DNA of 51,515 nt. It comes from Chara braunii. Lineage: Eukaryota > Streptophyta > Charophyceae > Charales > Characeae. The notes under the pieces were generated by a model that did no database searches, was not told the DNA's origin, and saw only the letters and a list, made by a program, of their open reading frames with translations. The stretch covers positions 1,913,195 through 1,964,709 of the forward strand of contig BFEA01000023.1 of assembly GCA_003427395.1 (NCBI GenBank), written 5' to 3'. Shown here one piece after another: positions 33,510-43,030 of this stretch. The number at the start of each line of letters is the position of its first letter. Position 1 is the first letter of the stretch. The position numbers and the translations under genes are program-made.

Positions 33510-33691
33510 CTGCCCTGGTTTTTGCAAGTGACAGAGATCAAGTTTGAGTTGGAATTTCTGAGTAGGCTGCGTGAGTTGTAGCAGTCCATCGGCTGAAAGT
33601 TTGACTAGAATGTCTACGAGCAGAGAGTGAGAGGGCGCGCGAGTTTAAGGCGCGCGTGATTTTTTGTTTTGTTAATGACTGAGGGGTCGGC

Positions 33692-34051
33692 GTGATCGTC
33701 GGCCGGAACCTTTTTCTGCTGGTTACTTATTTTCTGATTAAGCTAGGATTAAAAAAAAATTCTTTCTCTTCAGTTGATGTGCTTGCCGGTGACTTGTTCG
33801 TACGCGCGGAGGACGGCATCGACGGCAATGTGACTTTTGAAGGCGTTTCGGTAGTTTGGCGCGTCACGCGGTGCCCAGTTATTAAGGCGTCCGCGAAAGC
33901 TAAACCCAGACTCGGGCCTAGCGCTATTGGTTACAAGTATCAGACTTTCGTCAAGGAGATTCAGGGATCGAGATCGAGCGGCGGTGGCGCGAAGGGCCCG
34001 ACGGGGCCATCCCTGTTGGGTTTGTCGCTAGAATCGTCGGAACGGTACTAG
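33692..34051 (+). CDS. Unrecognised 119-residue open frame
   Basis: A Met-initiated frame has a hydrophobic N-terminus (NLFLLVTYFLIKLGL) and a soluble, Gly/Ser/Lys-rich remainder. Composition is protein-like and codons are GC-richer than the flanks. It resembles no family I know. It could be a short signal-anchored protein, an element-borne frame or chance. No promoter or splice evidence can be assigned. Confidence 0.2.
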   Translation: MIVGRNLFLLVTYFLIKLGLKKNSFSSVDVLAGDLFVRAEDGIDGNVTFEGVSVVWRVTRCPVIKASAKAKPRLGPSAIGYKYQTFVKEIQGSRSSGGGAKGPTGPSLLGLSLESSERY

Positions 34052-34139
34052 TGGCCCCTTTTCTTCGTTCGCCGTACTCCGACGATAAAAGGTTAGATAT
34101 TTTATTGCTTTACTATTTATTGTCGTTATTATTTAACTC

Positions 34140-35260
34140 CGTGATTTGACTTCTTGTAAGTCGGACGTGGCACCGGCCACGGGTGGCTGTCACGGCAGTC
34201 GAAGACCTTGAGCGCAAGACTCCTTTGGTTGACTTACGGATTCGTGCGTGCTCGGATGCTGGCGAAATTCCTCCTTTTCGCCCGACATTGAACACATGAA
34301 TCGAGGGGTTCAACGTGCATGCGAGCCAGCGAGGGGTTTAGCCCGCAGGGTGGAAGAGACAGGAGTGGTAGGGGCCTTCTGTGGTGCAGCGTCTTCCTGC
34401 CTACCGTGATCTATTGCGAGAGGCTTGAGTGCGAGTATGCCCGTTGGGCCTCGAGAGCCGGTGGGTTGTGCCGGGGCGTGGAGGGACGAGCGCACCAAGG
34501 GCAAAAGGGGGGTTGCGGATCATGGCAGGGGTCCTACTGAACCATCCCCAAGTTCGGGCTCTAAGGCTCTCATTGAATGTGTGCGACTGAGATCTGCGCC
34601 GGACCCCTTTCTCACCTGAGTCACGCTGCAGGCCTTGTAATAGGCCATGCCCTTCGATACCTGGCTGTAGCGGAGTCGGGGCAACCAAGCGCAGGCCGGG
34701 CAGTACTAAGCAGCAGCGGGCGGAGCAATAGCGCAGCGGGGGAATGGGCGCTGAAGGGGCTGAGGTGGCGGACGGAGCGACGGGCAGCGGCGGAGAGTGT
34801 CGGGGGCGGAGGCAGTAAGGACGACGTCGGCAAAACGCCTTCGGACTGCCTGATGGTCGGAGAGGATACGACGGGCCGGCTGCTATTGAAGGCAGCGCTG
34901 GCCGGGAAAGTAGCAAAGGCTGTGCGAAGAGGGGACGGGTGCTGAGACAGTACGGGAAGCACAGGGCAGGACTGCCGAGCAACAGCACGGCCGAGGGAGC
35001 GGATTCGACGGTCGGGCAGCAGAGCGGGCAAGGAGGCAGGCGATAGACCGCAAATGAATCTGATCCGGGATCACGTCAGGGTGCGGCCGGAGGTGGAAAC
35101 GAGAGAGAGGCGGGTCGGACGTGGCCAGAGGAGGGGTGCGCTGGCGGAAGCACGCAGCAATGCTAGCGTGAAGAGTCTGTCCACATGCTAAGTGTGAGGA
35201 TGGATGTACCTGGATGCGATTTCGCACCAGATACCCTCGCAAGTAGGAAAGAAAAACAGA
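34140..35260. other. GC-rich island without recognisable gene
   Basis: This stretch is visibly much richer in G+C and CpG than the rest of the window. Long frames exist on both strands (e.g. 34401-34988 minus, 34577-34945 plus), as expected where stop codons are rare. They overlap each other and are Arg/Pro/Ala-rich. It may be a leader or a CpG island; no gene is claimed. Confidence 0.4.
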
Positions 35261-35330
35261 ACGGGAAGGGGGCTATGGCGAAGGCCGAAAACTATATGCC
35301 GATCATTTCCTAGCGAAAGCGAGTGGGGGA

Positions 35331-35960
35331 GAGGTGTGGACAGGGGGGTTTCAGGGTGGACGAACCCGAATCTGTAGTCGGATAGGAAGAAGAATTAGTA
35401 GAAAAAGAGTTAGAGAAGAAACTTATTGCGCCGAGCTATGGTGGGAGGGACAAAACGTAGAAATGATTGTTTTCCCCCGTTAGTAGACGAAAACGGGCAG
35501 GAGGAGATTGTGCACTAGGATTTTTGGCCAGGGCGAATCTAATGGTAAGGTTAGTTTTAGTAATGAGCTAGTAGAATGGTAGGTTTGTGAAAAGAGGGTC
35601 GCGCGGAGTTATGGCGGAAGGGGGAACGGAGGAGGAGGAAGAAGGCGTTGTGCACTCGTTAGTGGACGACTTTCAGCGGGGGAGGAATCGATTCGGGGGT
35701 TTTGACGTGAGGCGAACCTAGATCTGCAGTTAGTTTTAGCTATGAGTTAGTGGTTTCGGAGATTAGTAGAGATAGAGCAGCGCGGGATATGGCGGGAGGA
35801 GTGATAATGGGGGGAAGAAAAATCGGATTACTACCCGATTCGTGACGAAATCGGGTGAACCGAGTGTTGAAGTAGGGGTTTTCGGGTGGCGCGAGTATGA
35901 TGGTGGTGTCAACTTTAGTAGTAGGGGGTTAGAGTTGGAAGTGTAGATTGTAGGGGCTGC
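35331..35960 (+). repeat. Diverged ~176-bp tandem array
   Basis: About 3.5 units share ordered landmarks: (A/G)CGAA(C/T)C at 35360, 35533, 35712 with a decayed match at 35889 (spacings 173, 179, 177), and GAG(C/T)TATGG(C/T)GG-type words at 35433, 35606 and 35785. The units are diverged, so the array is old. The period is near one nucleosome length, as in many satellites, but the copy number is tiny. Confidence 0.7.
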
Positions 35961-37340
35961 GCGGTAGCAACCACAGTTGTTTTTTTGTCAAAGAAAAAAA
36001 AGGGGGAGAAAATGGCTATGCATCTTCCCACGTTATAAGGGAAGATCCACTTCGATCTTGCTCAGACTGACGAGGGATGTAGCGTAAGCCTGACTGCGGG
36101 GACGGAGACTTACCTGTTGGCCGCCCGAGCGCTCCCTCTGAAGCGCCTGCCGTGGTGTCTTATCAGGCTGAGGTAGTCGCCCTGCCATCTCGAGTGAACC
36201 TGGCCGCGAGAACGACGAGCTACAAGCGCTTACCAAGATGCAGTGGGGACGGGCGAGCATTCACCGCGAACCGAGACTGGATGCATCCACCCGCGTTTGA
36301 GCAGAAGATGAATCATGAGTCTAAATGCAGGGCAGATACGAGTGGGGGCGTAGAGTCGAGAGAGAGAGAGAGGGAAGGAGAGAGAATACCCACCTCCTGA
36401 GCTAGGCGATACAGGATAAGCCGAAAGTCGAGCTACGGTGCCAAACTGCGCGCTACCCGAGCGCGGATAAGCCGAAAGTCGAGCTACGGTGCCAAATTGT
36501 GCGCTACCCGAGCGCCAAGTGGGCCAGTCTTGGTGAGCAGGGCTGGCGATTGCAGGAAAGGAGGGGGGGGCGGGTATACATACCTGGTTTTGGCGTTCTT
36601 CTACGAGGTCGACATCCCCAGGCGCCTTGGATGCCGATATCCGCTGGATGCGTTGGAAGCTCATGAACGAGTAGTGGCTGGGCAGTACCAGCTTGGGTGC
36701 CAAGCGCCAAGTAGAGGGAAAGGCTCTGGGTACGTACCCTGCTATGTGATTGGGGCGGGCCAGTCAAGTGACGACGGCCTGCGTGCTGAGCACCCCGGGA
36801 TTGAGGAGCTTCTTTCACGTCAGGGCGCTCAAGCTTGGTACTTGGAGGTGCTGGCGCTGCAGCTTCTGATCACGACTGTCGACAAGGAACTGCTGTTAAG
36901 TCTAGTCAGGAGGGATGGAGAGTAGTTGCTGCTAATGGCGCTACCGGGATCACTATGCACATAGAGGGCTCTCGATGCTCATGCTAATCTTACGCCTCTA
37001 CACTTACTGTGGTCTGGCGTTGTGCTGTCTGGGGACTGTTAGCTGCGGTGCGTTAGCTGCGTGGCCCCGCAGCTGCTGCCGTGCATAGTCACCTGCTGTA
37101 AACTGTTGCTTCGTTGTGTACGTCCTGCTGGTTCATTCGAGCTGCATTTACTGCTGCAACAGTTATTGCGCGTATTGCGGGCTGCCGCGTCGGTTATCAA
37201 TGGGAACGAAGGTGTGGAGTGGGAGGTAGGGTCAAAGCTGCGAAGGGGGTGACTACCGCGACTTGGAGAATCGTCATAAGGGTCGAATTCAACAATTTGA
37301 CTTCAGAGGTTTGACCAAGCTATTACTCTTTGACTGCCAT
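35961..37340. other. Unassigned stretch with a 51-bp tandem pair
   Basis: A GC-moderate region. A 51-bp unit (GATAAGCCGAAAGTCGAGCT...) is present twice in tandem at about 36415-36516 with few differences. A 142-codon plus frame at 36497-36925 looks partly protein-like but matches nothing known to me. A short A run is at 35992-36002. Confidence 0.4.
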
Positions 37341-37345
37341 TGCAG

Positions 37346-37599
37346 GGCCCTCATGCAATCCAAGATATCAAGGCCCTCCCTTGCGAGTCTGAGAGCACCC
37401 TCCTTGGATTTGAGAGTCTTAACAACTTCTCTTCCTATCTGTCTAAATCTAAGTCTAGTCCCCTGGTTCTGAGAGGAAGGCGGCAGGCGGGATTGCAACC
37501 TGTAGGTCCGCGTCAAGACTCTGTGGGGAGTCAACCCACCGATTGCGGGAGCTCTGCCGGAACTCAGGAGGAGTTCTGGAGGCAGGGAATTGAAAGGTA
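37346..37599 (+). other. Candidate internal exon
   Basis: A pyrimidine-rich acceptor (TTTGACTGCCATTGCAG) ends at about 37345. An open frame of about 84 codons of mixed composition follows (e.g. ALPCESESTLLGFESLNNF) and closes exactly at GAAAG|GTAATC, a good donor. This is splice-site pattern only; no partner exons or family are recognised. Confidence 0.25.
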
Positions 37600-37865
37600 A
37601 TCACTGTTTCCCCCTCTTTAAACCCAGTTATAACCCCTATCTGTACGTCTCTCTATGCGTTGACTGAGTATGCTGCATGCACCCCATTTTTGACATTGGG
37701 TTTGACTTTCAGGACATAACCCAGACTAAGTAAAGAAACGTACATGTAATGGTAGCTTCAGTTTCGTTGCTTGTCTGAAAGCAGAGCTGTCTAAGAAGAG
37801 GGGTTGCATCTGGAGGAAGGGTGGGAGAAAGCTGGTTTTGCTTGGGATTGGAAGGGTCTTATAGG

Positions 37866-38500
37866 GTCAGGCACGGTTCCATAAGTTCGGATGGCCTGAC
37901 TGCTGTGTTTTATTTTTCGAGTTGAATTGAGAATCAGACAAGTTGCATAAGATTGGATTGTCTGATTGCTCTGACTTGCAAGGGTTTGGCTGTGGTTGAC
38001 TTTCAAGAGGCACGAGCAAGTTCCATAAGATTGGATGGCTCAGCCCCAGAGAAGAACAAACCTAGCAGAGGACCAGACATGTTCCATAAAATTTGATGGT
38101 CTGGCCCAAAACCTCGCACATGCTAAAACCCAAAGGTTATAATTTGGCTATGTTTTATTATTATTCTACTTAAAAACAGGCTAGTCAGGCAAGGGTTCCA
38201 TAAGATTGGATGACCTGACTATAGCTTACCATAAGTTTGAAGAAAGTACAACTAAGAATATAATTGAGGGTAACTTAGGGCAGACTAAGCTTCGTTTCTA
38301 AGATGAATGACTCAGTTCTATGCTCAGTTTTTGAACACTAAGTTCAGAGAGATATATATAACTTGGATATTAAACAACTTAGGGCGACTAGGCATTGTTT
38401 TTAAGATGAATGGCTTAGTCATGTGCTCAAAGGAAGAGAAAAGTAGTTGTGCAACATGTTCGTGTATACTTGATGGCTGAGTCAGGCATGTTCCATAAGA
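37866..38500 (+). repeat. Hairpin repeats with conserved loop GTTCCATAAGATTGGATG
   Basis: Eight stem-loops share a loop but have different, self-complementary arms. The arms are GTCAGGC/GCCTGAC (37866-37900); AATCAGACAA/TTGTCTGATT (37932-37967, 10 bp perfect); GAGC/GCTC (38014-38038); CCAGAC/GTCTGG (38074-38103); and TAGTCAGG/CCTGACTA (38182-38221). ACTAAG/CTCAGT lies near 38284, GACTAGGC/GCTTAGTC near 38388, and AGTCAGGC/GCCTGATT near 38482. In the last groups the loop is TTTNTAAGATGAATG, or the standard form. Arms change on both sides together, the pattern expected when structure and not sequence is kept. Confidence 0.8.
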
Positions 38501-38825
38501 TTGGATGGCCTGATTTCACGCCTTATGTAAGCAGGGTATAAATGGATAAAGCATTGAGAGGCTATGAACTATTGCTTGCACAGATAAACTTGGGGCGATA
38601 GTACTTACCTTCGTGGTTTGGCCTTGCATGTGGCTAAGTGAGATGACTACTTGGTCCGAGGTTCAGTTTGACAGGTAGTTGCTTTAGAGGCTCGCCACGT
38701 GGTAGAGCGATAGGAGTTAACTTCAATTCCTGCATTTTCTGAGCTAAGTTTATTTTTCCTAGATCAATTCTCGTTTTTTCTGGGATTTTTTGTTATACTT
38801 GGCTTTGTATGAATTTTGGTAAGCT

Positions 38826-39125
38826 ACTTTCTCTATGGGAAGCGCTGCCGAAATTTCTACAAGTCCAGGGAGTTAGTTAATTCTTGATTTTTCAAAGTTC
38901 AACTTGTCTAAAGTTCATATATGGCTTAGAAAAAATTTGGAAAGTCTTCTTTTCTAAAGGGAGTGTTGACAAAATTTTTGCTAATTCTGGGAGTTAGACA
39001 AAATTGGACTTTGGAAACCCAAAGACTATTTCTGTTTTCATATTTGAGTTGATATAAATTATGAAAAGACATTTTTCCTACGGGAAGCGCTGCCGAAATT
39101 TTCCTAGTTTAAAGGAGATAGATTG
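38826..39125 (+). repeat. ~121-bp tandem repeat (GCTGCCGAAATTT)
   Basis: Three units have landmarks AGCGCTGCCGAAATTT at 38841, AGTGTTGACAAAATTT at 38962 and AGCGCTGCCGAAATTTT at 39086, each followed by GGGAG(T)TAG-like or GGAGATAG. Similar blocks are familiar to me from Ty3/gypsy-type plant elements, which would fit an LTR-retrotransposon origin, but this is a memory-based impression. Confidence 0.65.
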
Positions 39126-39944
39126 TATTTTGACAGGTGGCGATTCTGGCGATCCACTCTGTATAGGGGAGATTATGCCAGGGTCTGCCTTTGTTTTGGA
39201 CACTGCTTAAAGGTAGATTCAGGCTTAGTTAACTAGGATGATTTGAGTGAGAATGTGTTATGGGATTGTATTCTTCATACACTTACGATTTTAGCTTGGG
39301 GATTGGTCTGTCATGTGTTACAAGTCCTCTTGACCGTTGATTCAGGATTTGGGTTAGACTCAGCTTAATCCTACGAGGATCATCTTCTGTTATCACTGAT
39401 AACAGATCGGTTGCCGATTCGTCGGTTTACGATTCAACTCCAATTCACTCCTGCCACTCACTGTTTTGTTGTGTTTTCGTCCGGACTTTATTGAATGGGC
39501 ATCCAACAAAAATACTGAGTATTTATTTAAGAATTGCACGAGTGAGGTTTGTATAGCTAAAGCGAGGGGTACGAGTGCAGGGAATGGTTGAAGTTGACCC
39601 CGTGTAGTGCGTAGACTTTTGGTTGAATCTTTGATGTGATTGCAGGTGCGTTTGTGATTCGGACTTTGGATGTGACTGCCTAGGATTACATACATATATG
39701 GCTAAGAGGAGCCTCACTGTGACTGTGAGAAGTAACCGTCCTATATAATTAACCCTTATATACTTATAAGTGTCCTGAGTATTTGAGAGGCCTACTGTAA
39801 TTGAGCATAAGGGTTAACCAGATTGTGTCTTGAGAGAAAAGGGGGATTCCCCTTTTATCCCTTGCTTTTTAGAGATTTTTATAGTCGGACGTTGGTCTTG
39901 GGCCGGGATTCAAGGTCCTTGTCCAGGACATCCCAAGCCCTAGA

Positions 39945-40146
39945 CTCTGCAGGGAAGGAATCTGCCCCCGTGCAGAGCCTATTTGCCTTGCCTACCGAGA
40001 CGCTCAGACCAAAGGCCGGAGGTCTCGCGGCGGCTGCACGACTATTCCTTCAGTCGTGCAATGTCGTGAGGGATTAGATCCTCACGACACTTCGAGTCTG
40101 ACACTTGAGTGTCATAAGCGGTACTCGGATCCACGAGGGACCGCTT
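39945..40146 (+). other. Six consecutive perfect stem-loops
   Basis: Within 200 bases the arms pair without mismatch. CTCTGCA/TGCAGAG is at 39945-39977; CGAGAC/GTCTCG at 39996-40027; TGCACGAC/GTCGTGCA at 40035-40060; GTCGTGAGG/CCTCACGAC at 40063-40088; GACACT/AGTGTC at 40100-40113; and AAGCGGT/ACCGCTT at 40116-40146. They are neighbours with gaps of 2-18 bases. This could be a structured RNA or the folded R/U5 part of an LTR; no known ncRNA family is recognised. Confidence 0.7.
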
Positions 40147-40559
40147 GATTATGGGCACTACATGGTACGTCCTCATTGCGACTGCTTGTGTACGCTTGCA
40201 TTGCGAGTCGATATGAGTTAGCCCTGTGTCTGCACGGTTTTATACTAAGTCTCGCGCGCGACGCCTATCCGATTTTCGCGTTGAAAGGTTATGGGTTGAC
40301 TACCGAGGGGCTAGGAGCATTGTCTCGTTGTGTTGTGTCCTGTTGTATGTGTGTGTGTGCCTGTTTTATTTTTGTGTTCGTAAAGTGATGTGCGCGTGGT
40401 GGGTGGGATGCGTCCTAGTCAACCGACGTCGAGCCGCGCTTGGGACTTCAGCCCCCCAAGATGTCGGTTCGCGTGCGGGCCCGATGGGCGTATTACTGCG
40501 CGAACCCCCTATGCTACAACGAACGAGAAACGCCATCGGCTGGTCCAGTAACTTTCGTA

Positions 40560-40795
40560 CTGTGGACTGGTAGCTCGACGGGGATACGCCTACCGAAGGG
40601 AGGTGACATCTCCCATAAGATGGAGGTAAGTTGTGCCTCACGTAGACCCTATCTTGTCGTAGGGGCTCGCGAGAGTTATGGCTGGCGCACTCGGCCGGAG
40701 CGGCCTAAGGAAGCTTCATTTGTGTGTCCGTGACGAGGTTGGTTCAACTCCTGCGTGACGTGGCTGAGAGGGTCATGCGTTGCGGCTCATGCTAT
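40560..40795 (+). repeat. LTR-end-like segment, copy 1
   Basis: It is homologous to 42540-42727: GGG(A/T)TACGCCTACC.AAGGG.GGTGACATC, then GAGTTGT.CCTCAC, then ACTCCTGCGTGAC. The second copy lies just upstream of a primer-binding site, so this segment is probably the same LTR end. A perfect GGGAG/CTCCC hairpin is at about 40598-40614. Confidence 0.6.
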
Positions 40796-40824
40796 TAGTT
40801 GTTTGAAGTTACGTTGTGCAATGT

Positions 40825-41420
40825 TCGAAAGGTAGTAGGAAACTTCTGTAAAGGTCATCCTATTACTAGCTTGAAGTCTACACTAATTTGTGTGATGTGG
40901 TTTATCTGTTTAAAAACTAAACAAATAGCGGGGTACTCCAGCGTAAGTTGTCCTGCTGTTGTTTAGTATCAAAAGGTAGTGGGATACTCCAGTGTGAATG
41001 ATGCTACTACTTGCATGAAATGCATATATATATGTATATTGTTTCATCTGTCTTTATCCTACTGTTTGTGTGTGTGTGGATTAAATGGTATTGAAAAGAT
41101 AATTTGATACTCTAGGGTGAGTCATCTGACTACCTGTTTGAACTCAGTTTGTCAGACATTGATCAAGTGGTAGGAGACTCTAGTGCGAGTCAATGAACTA
41201 TTTGGAGATAAAGCTAAAAAAAAAAAAAAATTGAGAGAACGAAAGAAAGATACATGAGTGTGATTTTTTTTTTTACTTGTCTAAGGGTAGGTTGATCGGG
41301 TTTATAAAGCAACATGATAGAGATTCAAGTGTGAGTCATCCTACTGCTCGATTGATTTCATGTTGACTAGTACGCATGATGATGAAGGCTCCAGTGAGGG
41401 TCTTCATGCTACATACTTAC
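40825..41420 (+). repeat. Array of covarying hairpin repeats, block 2
   Basis: About seven units of the block-1 family: GGTAGTAGGA/TCCTATTAC (40830), TAGCGGGGT/GTCCTGCTG (40926), GTAGTGGGAT..GATGCTACTAC (40976), then 41099, 41168, 41311 and 41377 (ATGAAG/CTTCAT). The ACTCCAGTGTGA loop is again the constant part. It directly follows the LTR-like end at 40795. Confidence 0.8.
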
Positions 41421-42539
41421 ATTTAGTCGGACTATATTATAGTTTTCCGTTATATTTAAAGTTTATATTGTTGAACTTCATGTATGGCCATATCGATAGC
41501 AAAGAGTATTGAGACCGTGTTAACCGGTTTGTGATTGCAGGTCACCTTAATTTTCAAAAGGACTCATTATGAGTCTATACAAGACTATATGTTGTTGGCA
41601 TATGGTAACAGGTTGGTTCTCGAACTCAACCCTCACTCACCCTTGACACCCACACTTTGCATCGGCCTCTGAACTAAAAGGCATTTTTGATTTTCAAATC
41701 ATTTTCTAAAAGGGTCTGTGTTTGGTAGAAAAAGGTCCTTGAAATGATTGTAATCATATGAGATTGAATGACTAAGTCGAAAATGGGATGTCTGCTTGAG
41801 ATAATTGATAGTGCAAGTGTAATGTGAGTGAAAATGAATAAATGGTTGACTCCATTATAATTGTGTAGCGTGTCTGGTTTTGTTTGCGGGTCAGTATAAC
41901 GACCAACCATATGTTATTCACACAACTCGCATTGAAAAACTTATGCTTACCCGAGCCTTGAGTCAGATACTTCATAGGCGTGTAACCTTTTTACACTTGG
42001 TTTGGATATTTGACTTTACTATCTCTTGATGTTAAACAGATTAGGGTTATTTGACAAGGTTATGAGCCCTATACATTTCATGTTTCATTGAAAGACTGTG
42101 AGCCTAGAACCTTATTTTTGATGTACGATTGAAAGGTCAAGAACCTATGTTGTTTCTCCTCCATTAGTCAAAGTTTTGTGCATTATGATGTTTGTCTTTG
42201 TTTGTGTAGAAAAAAATGTAAAGACATCGTCTTGCTTATAAGTCTTAAGCATTGAAACTTATTCGTTGTAGTACGTACACTAATTGAAAATGGTTTATCT
42301 ATGGGTTAATGGATAAAGATTAATATATAGTACGTGCGGAAGTTTGTCTGTCGAGTCGACCTGAATCATAAGTCGGTCCAGGAGATCAGCGCCCCGATGC
42401 CCGACACACATACGGGTCAGTCTTAGGCGTTCTACCGCGAGTATGCCTATGTTATAGCGACCAAGCAAACATTTTCGACTGACTTACATCTGTTATTGCA
42501 AGTAAAAACCTTCTTACGTGAGTCATTAGCTTAACAGGG
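41421..42539. other. Unassigned AT-rich stretch before the second LTR end
   Basis: No gene or repeat is recognised. By position, the U3 part of an LTR may lie here, but its start could not be located. Confidence 0.4.
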
Positions 42540-42727
42540 TTACGCCTACCTAAGGGTGGTGACATCCCCTCAGGTATATGTGAGTTGTACCTCACCAAGC
42601 TTTGTCCTGTTGCAGAGAGTCACGAGAGGAATAGCTAACACGCACGGTCGGAGTGACATCTCCGCTGACACAAGGCAATGCCTTACTCCTGCGTGACACG
42701 ACCGTGAGGTCCAACATTTGTTGCAGG
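42540..42727 (+). repeat. LTR-end-like segment, copy 2
   Basis: It is homologous to 40560-40795 and lies 26 bases upstream of a tRNA-Asp-like primer site. It contains a perfect GTGAG/CTCAC hairpin in GTGAGTTGTACCTCAC. Confidence 0.6.
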
Positions 42728-42752
42728 GTGTGGGACCAGCGTTCCCGATTAC

Positions 42753-42772
42753 TGTCGTCGTTGTTGGGGATC
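42753..42772 (+). promoter_or_regulatory. Decayed primer-binding site (tRNA-Asp type)
   Basis: TGTCGTCGTTGTTGGGGATC matches 16 of 20 bases of TGGCGCCGTTGCCGGGGATC, the complement of a plant tRNA-Asp 3' end (tRNA sequence from memory). It is followed by CTCGCTTTCCAGCC as at 49795. It marks minus-strand DNA priming of an LTR retrotransposon. Confidence 0.65.
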
Positions 42773-43030
42773 TCGCTTTCCAGCCCAGGTCCTGAGAGAA
42801 CAAACTTGCGTATGGCAACTCCATGATCACGACAATACGACAACCTCTTATCAGATCAATATGACTCGTAATATACGAATCCAATTATAGATGGAAAAAC
42901 GTTAAGACCGATGCTCTTGACAAAGGTGTGACACCATACCGCAATGTCGACAAATGTCGCATTACCTGAAGATTTTGGATGCCTACCGAGATCTTTCAAA
43001 AATGAATTCGGTTATATATAAGTTAGAAAA
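42773..43030 (+). mobile_element. LTR-retrotransposon leader, copy 1
   Basis: It is homologous (roughly 60-65% by eye) to 49795-50050: TCTCGCTTTCCAGCC, ATGATCAC..C, ACGACAACCT, a TGACACCA-TACCGCAATG..ATGTCGCATT segment, then GCCTACCGA. It is the untranslated leader after the primer site. No gag frame follows. Confidence 0.7.

Larger units (their letters stand above)
33481..40795 (+). mobile_element. Decayed LTR-like composite between two hairpin arrays
   Basis: The block starts TGTCAGCGTGAATACCC, closely matching the start of the LTR at 48497 (TGTCGGACCAAATACCC). It ends with a segment (40560-40795) homologous to the sequence just before the primer site at 42753. Hairpin repeats of the same family lie on both sides (33457, 40830), so it looks like an insertion into, or an internal part of, the hairpin array. 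No matching pair of LTRs and no Gag-Pol motifs were found. Features inside are listed separately. Its unity as one element is inferred. Confidence 0.4.

Noticed and set aside
34401-35242. Long overlapping frames on both strands in the GC-rich island
   Set aside because: Expected where stop codons are rare; Arg/Pro/Ala-rich and mutually overlapping.
39945-40146. Hammerhead ribozyme or viroid-like RNA
   Set aside because: The hammerhead core CTGATGA...GAAA is not present; stem-loops are simple hairpins.
33481-40795. Complete LTR retrotransposon with paired LTRs
   Set aside because: I compared the first ~1.2 kb with the last ~1.8 kb and saw no direct repeat; only the extreme start and end resemble LTR pieces elsewhere.
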